In this document: piece after piece, positions 8,911 through 21,473 of the stretch
How the letters are laid out: each line of letters starts with the position of its first letter
How positions within the stretch are numbered: the first letter of the stretch is position 1
Assembly: GCF_029854215.1 (NCBI RefSeq)
Contig: NZ_CP122961.1
Coordinates: 2,232,001 to 2,296,000 of the forward strand
Direction of reading: 5' to 3'
From: Halomonas alkaliantarctica
Lineage (GTDB): Bacteria; Pseudomonadota; Gammaproteobacteria; Pseudomonadales; Halomonadaceae
DNA: 64,000 nt
Translations under genes and position numbers: made by a program
Notes under the pieces: generated by a model
The model's database searches: none
Told to the model about the DNA's origin: nothing
Seen by the model: only the letters and a program-made list of their open reading frames with translations

Positions 8911-11317
8911 ACTGGACGGCGATAGCAGCCGTGCCCGCCGTGAACTACACGACCACATTCAAGGCTCTGGCCCCTTAGCGCGCCATACGGTGGACAGTAG
9001 TGGCCAGCGACAGGCGGGAAGCGCAAGCTTTCACGAGAGTGCTGAAAAGCACGTCACCGGCAGGGCCGCTTATATTGACGACTTGGTACTGCCAGCCGAC
9101 GCCCTGCATGTTGCGCTTGGTCTATCCCCTGTCGCCCATGGCACCTTAACGGAGCTTGATCTCAGCAAGGTGAAAGGGGCACCTGGAGTAGCCGATGTGA
9201 TTACCTTTCATGAGGTACCAGGGCATACCGATATCGGTCCAGTCTTTCCGGGCGACCCCATTTTTGTCGATCAAGCGATCAGCTACGCAGGCCAATGCCT
9301 CTTCGCCGTTGCCGCAACGTCGCTGCAGGCGGCTCGCCGTGCCGTCAAACTCGCCGCCATTAGCATAGACGAGCAGCCTGCCAGTTTAGATCCGGTGGCC
9401 GCAACGGAGCGTGAGGAGTTTGTGCGCCCTACCCATGTGCAGACCCGTGGTGCTTGGCAGCAGGCGCTTGACCAAGCTGAGCAGATTATTGAAGGTGAGC
9501 TGTTCGTCGGCGGTCAAGAACACTTCTATTTGGAAGGCCAGGCCTGCGTGGTTCACCCCACCGAGGATGAGGGCGTTATCGTCCACACGTCCAACCAGCA
9601 CCCCAGCGAAACCCAGAAGCTGGTGGCGGAGGTGCTCGACATTCCCTTTCATGCCGTCACCGTAGAAGTGCGCCGCATGGGCGGTGGCTTTGGTGGCAAA
9701 GAGACTCAGGCTTCTCCCTGGGCGTGTATTGCTGCAATTATTGCCCGCCGCACCGGCAAAACGGTTCGACTCCGCTTACCGCGCAGTGAAGATATGCACG
9801 CCACGGGTAAACGCCACCCCTTCCATAACCGCTATCGATTAGCCATTGATGCAGAGGGCGTTATTCAGGGTGGTGAGATCACAGTGATCGGTGACTGCGG
9901 CTACTCGCCGGATCTCTCCGACGCTATCGTTGATCGCGCTATGTTCCACGCCGACAACGCTTACTCGCTGGGGGATGCCCAAGTAGTCGGTCATCGGGCA
10001 AAAACCCATACCGCCTCTAATACCGCATTCCGGGGCTTTGGTGGCCCTCAAGGGATGATGATTATCGAAGCGGCCATGGATGATATTGCCCGCCAGATTG
10101 GCGAAGACCCTCTGACCGTACGTAAGCGCAACTTCTACCGCGATGGCCGCGAGGTGACTCACTACGGCCAGCAGGTCGACCAACGGCAACTTCTGCATAC
10201 GCTCGTTGAAATACTCGAAAGCGACAGCGATTACTGGGCACGGCGCAAAGCGGTCAGCGACTTCAATTCCACCAGCCCTGTGATCAAGAAAGGATTGGCA
10301 CTTACCCCGGTTAAATTTGGCATTTCGTTTACCGCTCAGCATCTTAATCAGGCGGGCGCTCTTCTGCATGTTTACACTGACGGTAGCGTGATGATCAATC
10401 ACGGTGGTACCGAGATGGGCCAAGGGTTACATACTAAAATTTGTCAGGTGGTGGCTCGCGAGCTGGGCCTGGATCTGGACAAGGTACGCATTACCGCTAC
10501 GCGAACCGATAAAGTCCCCAACACCTCCCCTACCGCTGCCTCCAGCGGTGCTGACTTGAACGGTATGGCTGCACGGGATGCCTCCAGCAAGCTGCGAGAA
10601 CGCCTGTTTGATTTTGCCGCTGAGCACTATTCAGAGGGCTTGGATCGCGAAGGAATGCGCCTGGAAGATGGCATGCTAGTGGCCGGGTTCGGCGAGAGCG
10701 AGCGCCGCATACCCTGGGGTGAGTTGGTGCAAACCGCCTACCTAAATCGCATATCGCTATCTGAAAAAGGTTTCTACGCCACACCGCTTATTCACTACGA
10801 TCGTTCAGTGGGTCAAGGTCGGCCCTTCTACTACTACGCGTTTGGCGCGGCAGTGGCAGAGGTAAGCGTTGACACCTTGAGCGGGGAGTACCAGGTAGAC
10901 CGTGTTGATATTTTGCATGACGTGGGAGATTCACTAAACCCGGCCATTGATATTGGCCAGGTGGAGGGCGGCTTTATTCAAGGAATGGGCTGGTTGACCA
11001 GTGAAGAGCTTAAGTGGAACGACAAAGGCGTGCTGGCCAGCGATGGCCCGGCGACCTATAAAATCCCTACCTTTGGTGATCTACCGCCCATCTTCAATGT
11101 CGCGCTAATGGAGGGGCATCCCAACTCTATGGCCAGTCTCTACCGGTCAAAAGCAGTGGGTGAGCCCCCTTTTATGCTGGGCATTTGTGTCTGGTCGGCA
11201 CTGCGTGATGCGCTATCGAGCCTGACTGATTACGCCATCTCTCCCCACTTAGATACACCGGCCACGCCGGAGCGGGTCATGCTGGCAGCCAACGCTATCA
11301 GGAAGAAAGTGCTGTGA
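8894..11317 (+). CDS. xdhB: Xanthine dehydrogenase large subunit (molybdopterin-binding)
   Basis: The product has 807 residues. An N-terminal a/b hammerhead domain (about 50-160) is followed by the molybdopterin-binding domains. Visible cofactor and substrate motifs are RRMGGGFGGKETQ, TAFRGFGGPQG, GTEMGQGLHTK and, near the C-terminus, AVGEPPFML, whose glutamate is the catalytic base of the xanthine oxidase family. The soluble cytoplasmic XdhAB complex oxidises hypoxanthine and xanthine. The start lies inside the end of xdhA, and the stop overlaps the GTG start of xdhC. Its length and bipartite organisation match the Rhodobacter and Pseudomonas XdhB. Confidence 0.96.
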   Translation: MRTLTKLDGDSSRARRELHDHIQGSGPLARHTVDSSGQRQAGSASFHESAEKHVTGRAAYIDDLVLPADALHVALGLSPVAHGTLTELDLSKVKGAPGVADVITFHEVPGHTDIGPVFPGDPIFVDQAISYAGQCLFAVAATSLQAARRAVKLAAISIDEQPASLDPVAATEREEFVRPTHVQTRGAWQQALDQAEQIIEGELFVGGQEHFYLEGQACVVHPTEDEGVIVHTSNQHPSETQKLVAEVLDIPFHAVTVEVRRMGGGFGGKETQASPWACIAAIIARRTGKTVRLRLPRSEDMHATGKRHPFHNRYRLAIDAEGVIQGGEITVIGDCGYSPDLSDAIVDRAMFHADNAYSLGDAQVVGHRAKTHTASNTAFRGFGGPQGMMIIEAAMDDIARQIGEDPLTVRKRNFYRDGREVTHYGQQVDQRQLLHTLVEILESDSDYWARRKAVSDFNSTSPVIKKGLALTPVKFGISFTAQHLNQAGALLHVYTDGSVMINHGGTEMGQGLHTKICQVVARELGLDLDKVRITATRTDKVPNTSPTAASSGADLNGMAARDASSKLRERLFDFAAEHYSEGLDREGMRLEDGMLVAGFGESERRIPWGELVQTAYLNRISLSEKGFYATPLIHYDRSVGQGRPFYYYAFGAAVAEVSVDTLSGEYQVDRVDILHDVGDSLNPAIDIGQVEGGFIQGMGWLTSEELKWNDKGVLASDGPATYKIPTFGDLPPIFNVALMEGHPNSMASLYRSKAVGEPPFMLGICVWSALRDALSSLTDYAISPHLDTPATPERVMLAANAIRKKVL

Positions 11318-12189
11318 GTTCCAGTCAAACCCCAGAAAGCTGGCATGCGGCGCTACACCGCTTACAGCGCGACGGAATACCGCATGTACTAGCTACTCAG
11401 GTAACCAGTGCAGGCTCCACTCCCCGGGAGCCTGGCGCACGCATGGTGATTACCGACGATGCGATCTTCGACACGCTAGGTGGCGGTACCTTTGAGTGGC
11501 AAACCATTACCGCTGCACGTGCTTGTTTGACAGAAAAACGCTATGGCCTCAGCTTGGAAGCCTTTTCTCTGGGCGGACGAAGCGGCCAGTGCTGTGGTGG
11601 TTTCGTTAATATTCTATTGGAAGCCTTTCCAGGCACTACAACGCACATCGCGATTTTTGGTGCAGGGCACGTAGGGCAGCAACTGATAAAGCTAAGTGCG
11701 CCGCTTCCCTGGCAGTTGCACTGGTACGATAGCCGTAGCGATGCGTTTGCCGAACAGTTCCAGCAGCAGCCACGACTTAGCTGTTATTCACTCCAAGACG
11801 CACAGCAAAGTGTTGCCACCTTGCCTACAGGTACCCACGCGCTGGTATTGACGCACAACCACGATGAAGACTATGCGTTGATCAAAGCGCTGATCGCGCA
11901 AGATAACATCGCATCGATTGGGCTGATTGGTTCTGACAGCAAATGGGCAAGCTTTGAAGGACGCCTTAAGCGCGATGGTTACTCCGCCGGGCAAATTGCG
12001 CGGGTGCGATGCCCCATCGGGCGCATCCATGCCACTAAGCTGAGTAATAAAACGCCCTATGCGATTGCTTTAACGGTGGTGGCCGAACTGCTTTGGCTAA
12101 CGGACACGCCCTCTTTTCAAGAAAACCGCGGCCTTGACTCCCAGGCAGTGCGAGCGCTAATGACCGACTCTCCGACGACCCCGAGTTAA
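11314..12189 (+). CDS. xdhC: Xanthine dehydrogenase accessory protein XdhC
   Basis: The product has 291 residues and a GTG start that overlaps the xdhB stop (GTGA). The N-terminal XdhC/CoxI domain has VTSAGSTPREPGARMVI and FSLGGRSGQCCGG; the C-terminal Rossmann-like domain has IFGAGHVGQQL at about residue 112. In the family XdhC binds molybdenum cofactor, promotes its sulfuration and inserts it into XdhB. Its position as third gene of the operon is the usual one. Confidence 0.95.
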   Translation: MSSSQTPESWHAALHRLQRDGIPHVLATQVTSAGSTPREPGARMVITDDAIFDTLGGGTFEWQTITAARACLTEKRYGLSLEAFSLGGRSGQCCGGFVNILLEAFPGTTTHIAIFGAGHVGQQLIKLSAPLPWQLHWYDSRSDAFAEQFQQQPRLSCYSLQDAQQSVATLPTGTHALVLTHNHDEDYALIKALIAQDNIASIGLIGSDSKWASFEGRLKRDGYSAGQIARVRCPIGRIHATKLSNKTPYAIALTVVAELLWLTDTPSFQENRGLDSQAVRALMTDSPTTPS

Positions 12190-12190
12190 T

Positions 12191-13507
12191 ATGACCTCCT
12201 CCTCCGATACGTTCATTCGTGCCGAATTGATTAGTTTTGCCCGTGACCCTGGCGATGGCAACACACCTGAACCGGGCAGCTTAGAGCATTACGGCGACGG
12301 GCTGCTCTGGTTGAAAGGCCAGCATATTCATGCCGTCGGCCATTTCGCTGAGCTCTCACCTTCGCTACCCAAAGGGGCTGACGTTCTCAATTATCGTGAC
12401 AAGCTGATTATGCCGGGGTTTATCGATACCCATGTGCACTATGTGCAGCTGGATATCATGGCTTCTTATGGCCGCCAACTGCTTGACTGGCTAAACGACT
12501 ACACCTTTCCTGAAGAGTGTCGCTTTGCTAATCATGCCCATGCTGAAGCGCTGTCTAACGCTTTTTTGGATGAGATGCTACGTGCGGGCACTACCACTGC
12601 CCAGGTATTCGGCTCTAGCCACCCCGGCTCTGTGGATGCATTTTTCACCGCCTGTCAAAAACGCCAGCTGCGTATGCTGGTGGGCAAGGTATTGATGGAT
12701 CGTAATGCGCCAGAAGCGCTGATGGACGGTGTATCTGGCATTGCTGACAGCGAACGACTGATTGAGGATTGGCACGGCAATGGCCGACTGGGCTATAGCG
12801 TAACGCCGCGCTTTGCGCCTACATCGACCAAAACGCAGATGGATGCTGCCGGTGCCCTCTTACGTAATGACCCAACCCTTTGGTTACAAACTCATTTGGC
12901 TGAGAACAGTGGGGAGTTAGACTGGGTAGCCGAACTGTTCCCGGGCAGCCGTGACTACCTAGCCGTGTATGAAGAGGCAGGCTTAGTCGGGCCTCGTAGC
13001 ACCTTCGCCCATGGCATTCATCTTGATAACGGCATGCGCAAACGCTTGGCGGATCGAGGCGCCAATATTGCCTTTTGCCCCAGCTCCAATCTTTTTCTGG
13101 GTAGCGGGTTATTCGACCGGGAAGCAGCCAAACAAACGGGCATGACATATACGTTTGCCAGCGATATCGGCGCAGGCACTGATTTATCGGGATTTGGAAC
13201 GCTTAAAGCGGCCTATCAAGTGGGTCAATTAGGTGGTCAACCCCTTACCGCATGGCAAGGGTTTTATGGCTTAACCATGGGCAATGCCAAGGCTCTCTCG
13301 CTGGATAGCCACATTGGTCAGTTGGCACCTAGCCTTGAGGCTGACTTTGTGGTGATTGACACCCAGGCAACATCGCTACTCTCTCGACGAATCAATCATT
13401 GCACCACGCTTGGTGAGCGGCTGTTTGCGCTAATGATGCTGGCGGACGACCGCGCTATTTATGAAACCTGGGCAGGCGGGCAGTGCCAGCACCGAAGGGA
13501 TAAGTAA
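12191..13507 (+). CDS. guaD: Guanine deaminase
   Basis: The product has 438 residues and belongs to the amidohydrolase superfamily. Metal-ligand motifs are visible in order: PGFIDTHVHYVQ, LQTHLAEN, TFAHGIHLD and FASDIGAGTDLSGF. The enzyme hydrolyses guanine to xanthine and ammonia, feeding XdhAB. It begins one base after the xdhC stop and closes the operon, followed by an intrinsic terminator. No purine permease or uricase gene is next to it in the window. Confidence 0.95.
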   Translation: MTSSSDTFIRAELISFARDPGDGNTPEPGSLEHYGDGLLWLKGQHIHAVGHFAELSPSLPKGADVLNYRDKLIMPGFIDTHVHYVQLDIMASYGRQLLDWLNDYTFPEECRFANHAHAEALSNAFLDEMLRAGTTTAQVFGSSHPGSVDAFFTACQKRQLRMLVGKVLMDRNAPEALMDGVSGIADSERLIEDWHGNGRLGYSVTPRFAPTSTKTQMDAAGALLRNDPTLWLQTHLAENSGELDWVAELFPGSRDYLAVYEEAGLVGPRSTFAHGIHLDNGMRKRLADRGANIAFCPSSNLFLGSGLFDREAAKQTGMTYTFASDIGAGTDLSGFGTLKAAYQVGQLGGQPLTAWQGFYGLTMGNAKALSLDSHIGQLAPSLEADFVVIDTQATSLLSRRINHCTTLGERLFALMMLADDRAIYETWAGGQCQHRRDK

Positions 13508-13523
13508 TTATCCGTTTTAATCG

Positions 13524-13546
13524 GCCGCCTGCCAGGCGGCTTTTTT
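13524..13546 (+). terminator. Intrinsic terminator of the xdhABC-guaD operon
   Basis: A GCCGCCT/AGGCGGC stem (13524-13530 with 13534-13540) with a 3-nt loop is followed by six T, 16 nt after the guaD stop. Confidence 0.85.
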
Positions 13547-13569
13547 ACTCATTTTTCTTCCACGCACAC

Positions 13570-13595
13570 AAAAAACCCAGCCGGGTGGCTGGGTT
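13570..13595 (-). terminator. Intrinsic terminator of the rRNA operon
   Basis: The stem AACCCAGCC/GGCTGGGTT (13574-13582 with 13587-13595, 4-nt loop) is read on the minus strand downstream of 5S rRNA. It is followed there by a run of T (A at 13570-13575 on the plus strand). Confidence 0.85.
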
Positions 13596-13611
13596 TCTTG
13601 TTAAATAAGTG

Positions 13612-13727
13612 CCTGACGATGACCTACTCTCGCATGGGGAGACCCCACACTACCATCGGCGCTAAGCGGTTTCACTTCTGAGTTCGGCAAGGGATCAGGT
13701 GGTTCACGCGTGCTATGGTCGTCAGGC
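13612..13727 (-). rRNA. rrf: 5S ribosomal RNA
   Basis: About 116 nt that read, on the minus strand, as a complete 5S rRNA: the ends GCCTGACGAC and GTCGTCAGGC pair, and the internal loop sequence GAACTCAGAAGTGAAACCGC and the GGGGTCTCCCCATGCGAGAG part are typical of gammaproteobacteria. It is the last gene of the rRNA operon, about 150 nt from the 23S end, and is followed by an intrinsic terminator. Ends may be off by a few bases. Confidence 0.95.
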
Positions 13728-13878
13728 GTAACTGGCTATGTACATCATGCTGACTGTTTTTAACTCAATTGTGTGCGTCTTATCGCCTGCCGCCCTTACG
13801 TTATGTCGTTTGGGCCACACGCTGCGTATCCGGCATTCATCAACGTCATCATCACGACCAGACCCCTTGGGTGTTATA

Positions 13879-16770
<2,892 letters not shown>

Positions 16771-16884
16771 CTATAACCCGAAGGAGTCTGGATGTCGCAA
16801 TAATCACGTTTCAATTTGCCGGATACGCTGACGCGTATCACAATTTAAGACCACTTCTTGCGAAGTGTTCTTGTCAGCATGATA

Positions 16885-16898
16885 TACATTGTTAAAGA
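16885..16898 (-). promoter_or_regulatory. boxA antitermination element in the 16S-23S spacer
   Basis: The minus strand reads GCTCTTTAACAATG just upstream of 23S rRNA. It matches the gammaproteobacterial boxA core (GCTCTTTAACA) bound by NusB-NusE in rRNA antitermination. Confidence 0.7.
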
Positions 16899-17013
16899 GC
16901 GGCTGTTCAATGAACAGTGATAAAGCGGTGCTATAACGACAGCAACAGCGACTTATCAATGGTCACGAAACATTCACAAACGGTATTGAGGGTTAAACAG
17001 AGTAGTAACGTAA

Positions 17014-17089
17014 TGGTGGAGCCAAGCGGGATCGAACCGCTGACCTCCTGCGTGCAAGGCAGGCGCTCTCCCAGCTGAGCTATGGCCCC
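17014..17089 (-). tRNA. tRNA-Ala (TGC)
   Basis: A 76-nt cloverleaf on the minus strand: it starts GGGGCCATAGCTCAGC, has the anticodon loop CTTGCACG with anticodon TGC, the T loop GGTTCGATCCC-type (read as CGGTTCGATCCCG), and an encoded CCA end. It sits between tRNA-Ile and 23S in the rRNA operon, the usual arrangement. Confidence 0.96.
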
Positions 17090-17124
17090 ATCGAGTCACT
17101 CTTTTTAGTCACATTCACCTCTGG

Positions 17125-17208
17125 CCAATTTTATTTAGCGCAAGGCATTTTATGACGACACATAGCCTGCTATGCGAGGTATAAAATAACGCAGCGATAG
17201 ATAAAATT

Positions 17209-17211
<3 letters not shown>
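17125..17211. repeat. Imperfect long palindrome between tRNA-Ile and tRNA-Ala
   Basis: The 87-nt sequence folds on itself around a centre at about 17168: tip CATAG-CCTG-CTATG (17161-17174), and outer arms CCAATTTTAT (17125-17134) and ATAAAATTTGG (17201-17211). In between are matching CGC and ATTTTAT blocks at symmetric distances. It touches the last bases of tRNA-Ile. It could be a processing stem of the rRNA precursor or an inserted palindromic repeat; copies elsewhere in this window were not noticed. Confidence 0.65.
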
Positions 17212-17285
<74 letters not shown>

Positions 17286-17369
17286 AAGAGGGGATCGTGC
17301 CTTTACCGTTTGCTCTATATCTGATCAGGTAATTCATTGTGGACGCTTACTAACGCGTGACGCATCGTT

Positions 17370-18902
<1,533 letters not shown>

Positions 18903-19097
18903 AAGATCTACGCGGTTCTTACCTGCCACCCGAAAGCGACAGAAGCGAACCAAACTTGGCTCAAGGTTCAAACGAATTCATTCAAAACAGATCCCAAAGG
19001 ACGAATCCTTTACAACCTTATTGCTTGAGTCGCTTGCCTTGATATTGGGTGATTTGTCACCAACGTCAGCAAGCGCCCACATGAATTACCTGATCAA

Positions 19098-19112
19098 ATT
19101 GTTAAAGAGCTA
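19098..19112 (-). promoter_or_regulatory. boxA element in the rRNA leader
   Basis: The minus strand reads AGCTCTTTAACAATT about 200 nt upstream of 16S, matching the boxA core repeated in the internal spacer. It probably nucleates the antitermination complex. Confidence 0.7.
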
Positions 19113-19145
19113 GTCGATGAGGCCGTGCCCCGTTGACGTGTGCGT

Positions 19146-19173
19146 ATACTACCCGATCCACCGCTAGGGTCAA
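19146..19173 (-). promoter_or_regulatory. rRNA operon promoter (P1-like)
   Basis: On the minus strand, TTGACC (19168-19173) and TAGTAT (19146-19151) are separated by 16 nt. A GC-rich discriminator (ACGCACACG) follows the -10, and an A/T-rich upstream stretch (about 19175-19205) resembles an UP element. This layout is typical of stringently controlled rRNA promoters. A gap of about 240 nt separates it from 16S and contains boxA. Confidence 0.7.
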
Positions 19174-19364
19174 CAGCGATTTGAACATTTATTACTAAAA
19201 GTCGTTAAAGATTAGGACTCACCCTGCACGCGCCATAAAGCAACGCAAGATATGACCTGGGTCAAAACGGCTATCCCTCTCTCCCATAAGCTTACAGATA
19301 GTGGACGTTGTGACTCTTCGCACGAAGCCCAAAACGCCGATTATAAAAGCGAGGGAGATAAAAC

Positions 19365-20351
19365 ATGACCATAAAAACCACCTTACTATCCGCACTGGCG
19401 ACCAGCAGCTTTCTTGCTGCAAGCTTAGCCATGGCTGACGATGGCTTGGAAAATTACCGCCAACGCTTCGAGGCACTGCCTTACCTTCCACCAATCCCTG
19501 CGGACAACTCATTAACAGAAGAGAAGGTAGAGCTCGGCAACATGCTGTTCTTTGAACCACGCATCTCGTCGAGTGGCGTTATCAGCTGTGCCACCTGTCA
19601 CAATCCAGCGCTAGGCTGGGCCGACCGAATTCCCCGCGCTGTTGGCCACGACGGGCAGGTCGGTGAACGTAATACACCCACCGTGTTGAACAGTGGCTTT
19701 TTAGGATCACAATTTTGGGATGGCCGAGAACCTGATTTAGAAGGCCAAGCACTAGGCCCTATTGAAGCACCTGTGGAAATGGCGATGGATCTGGAAATGG
19801 CATTGGAGCGGCTGGTGGGATTCGAGCTCTATCAGGAAAAATTCAGCGCCGCCTATCCTGATCAAGAAGAACCTATCACCGATGATAATTTGGCCCACGC
19901 GCTGGCCGCTTTCCAACGTACGCTCAATACACCCAACTCACCTTTTGATCGTTACCTACACGGTGATTTAGAGGCAATTAACCAACAAGCCAAAGACGGC
20001 ATGGTGGCCTTTGTAGATAACGGTTGTATTGCATGCCACCGCGGGCCTACTTTAACCGATAGCCAATTCCATGCGATTCAGGTACCAGGCTCAACCGATT
20101 TGGGTCGTTACGTCGTGACTGAAGAAGAGAGCGACAAGTACCGTTTCAGAACGCCCACACTGCGCAATGTGGCGGTGACCTATCCGTATATGAATAACGG
20201 TGCGACTGAAACACTGGAAGAAGCGGTCGCTATAATGGGCAAAGAAATGCTCGGACGAGAGTTTGATGATGACACCATTAGTGATATTACCGCGTTTCTC
20301 ACCGCACTAACCGGTGAAATGCCTGATTTTGACGTACCTGCACTACCCTAA
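19365..20351 (+). CDS. Di-haem cytochrome c peroxidase family protein
   Basis: The product has 328 residues, with a signal peptide that probably ends after ASLAMA (about residue 24), so it is periplasmic. There are two haem c sites: C75-x-x-C78-H79 in CATCHN and C221-x-x-C224-H225 in CIACHR. The TYPYMNNG motif holds a probable methionine ligand. The family (BCCP/MauG) reduces hydrogen peroxide with electrons from small cytochromes, or carries out related oxidations. The start has GGGAG 8 nt upstream. The gene is divergent from the rRNA operon and stands alone, with a bidirectional terminator after it. The exact substrate is not certain. Confidence 0.9.
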   Translation: MTIKTTLLSALATSSFLAASLAMADDGLENYRQRFEALPYLPPIPADNSLTEEKVELGNMLFFEPRISSSGVISCATCHNPALGWADRIPRAVGHDGQVGERNTPTVLNSGFLGSQFWDGREPDLEGQALGPIEAPVEMAMDLEMALERLVGFELYQEKFSAAYPDQEEPITDDNLAHALAAFQRTLNTPNSPFDRYLHGDLEAINQQAKDGMVAFVDNGCIACHRGPTLTDSQFHAIQVPGSTDLGRYVVTEEESDKYRFRTPTLRNVAVTYPYMNNGATETLEEAVAIMGKEMLGREFDDDTISDITAFLTALTGEMPDFDVPALP

Positions 20352-20397
20352 ACTATCGCTCTAATCCGACACTTAAAACTATCGCCTCAACGCGAAC

Positions 20398-20426
20398 AAC
20401 CGCCTGGTCAGTGCGACCAGGCGGTT
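20398..20426. terminator. Bidirectional intrinsic terminator
   Basis: A perfect 12-bp stem AACCGCCTGGTC/GACCAGGCGGTT with a 5-nt loop (20410-20414) lies between the convergent peroxidase and deaminase genes. A-rich and T-rich flanks lie on the two sides, though the T run is short. Confidence 0.75.
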
Positions 20427-20431
20427 TGATG

Positions 20432-21424
20432 CTATACAGCCGCCAAACGAGCCAGCAGCTCTTCGCGGCGCTGCGGGGTCGCAAAAGCTTCTTCAATTGC
20501 ATTGAGGGTTAGCTGACGAAATACCGCTTCGTCCCAACCAAACGCATCGGCGCAAGCAATGTGATTAGTCAACAAACCGCCACCAAAATAGGCGGGGTCA
20601 TCCGAGCTAATGGTTACTTTGAGCCCTTCAGACAAAAGTTTGGGCAGCGGATGATCACGCAGATCCTGGACTACCTTTAAGCTGACGTTTGAGAGCGGGC
20701 AAACCGTTAGAACAACCTGCTCACTGCGCAAGCGCTCAACTACTTCATCATTTTCTAAACAGCGCACCCCATGATCAATGCGCTGAACATCAAGTACATC
20801 CAGGGCTTCTTTAATATACTCTGCGGGGCCTTCCTCCCCCGCATGAGCTACGCGCACAAGCCCAAGCTGCTTGGCGCGCTTAAACACCTCTGCAAATTTT
20901 ACCGGCGGATTATTCTGTTCAGCACTATCCAGACCGATAGCATCCAGCATTTTCCAATAGGGAGCGGCTTGTTCGAGTACGTGCAATGCTTCATCTGCGG
21001 GACGGTCACGTAGAAAAGCCATAATCAAGCCGATAGAGAGGTCGAGGTTACCCTCTGCCTCCTGCTTGGCTTTTAATAGTCCAGCCATTACCACTTCCAG
21101 CGGCACGCCACGCTGTAGATGCGCCTGAGGATCAAAGTGCATGTCGATATGCACAACGCCCTCATCCCGCGCGCGCTTGAAATAATCCATCGCCAGATCG
21201 TAAAAATCTTCCTCATTACGTAGCACGCTCATGCCCTGAAAATAGAGATTCAGGAACCCCTGCAGATCGTTGAAGTGATAAGCATCTTTGGCTTCCTGAA
21301 CTGTCTTGTAGGGCAGTTCAATCCCATTACGCTGGGCTAGCGCAAACATTAACTCTGGCTCCAGCGAGCCTTCGATGTGCAAATGGAGCTCTACTTTAGG
21401 AAGGTTGCGTAAAAATTCATGCAT
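20432..21424 (-). CDS. Adenine deaminase (adenosine deaminase family)
   Basis: The product has 330 residues in the zinc-dependent adenosine/AMP deaminase family: metal motif KVELHLHIEGSL at the N-terminus, the catalytic VAHAGEEGP at about residue 197, the CPLSN motif, and SSDDPAYFGG near the C-terminus. The whole-length pattern, especially HAGEEGPAEYIKEALD and CPLSNVSLKV, resembles the adenine deaminase branch (as in Pseudomonas) more than classical adenosine deaminase. It would convert adenine to hypoxanthine, the substrate of the XdhAB enzyme encoded 8 kb away. The start has TAGGAG upstream. It is 49 nt beyond the cydC stop on the same strand. Confidence 0.85.
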   Translation of the reverse strand: MHEFLRNLPKVELHLHIEGSLEPELMFALAQRNGIELPYKTVQEAKDAYHFNDLQGFLNLYFQGMSVLRNEEDFYDLAMDYFKRARDEGVVHIDMHFDPQAHLQRGVPLEVVMAGLLKAKQEAEGNLDLSIGLIMAFLRDRPADEALHVLEQAAPYWKMLDAIGLDSAEQNNPPVKFAEVFKRAKQLGLVRVAHAGEEGPAEYIKEALDVLDVQRIDHGVRCLENDEVVERLRSEQVVLTVCPLSNVSLKVVQDLRDHPLPKLLSEGLKVTISSDDPAYFGGGLLTNHIACADAFGWDEAVFRQLTLNAIEEAFATPQRREELLARLAAV

Positions 21425-21473
21425 GGAGGGCTCCTAGCGGTCTTATCAATGAATCAATATTGCTCATTATCGA

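Noticed and set aside
10427..10784. Antisense frames within xdhB
   Set aside because: Covered completely by the well-supported xdhB gene on the other strand.
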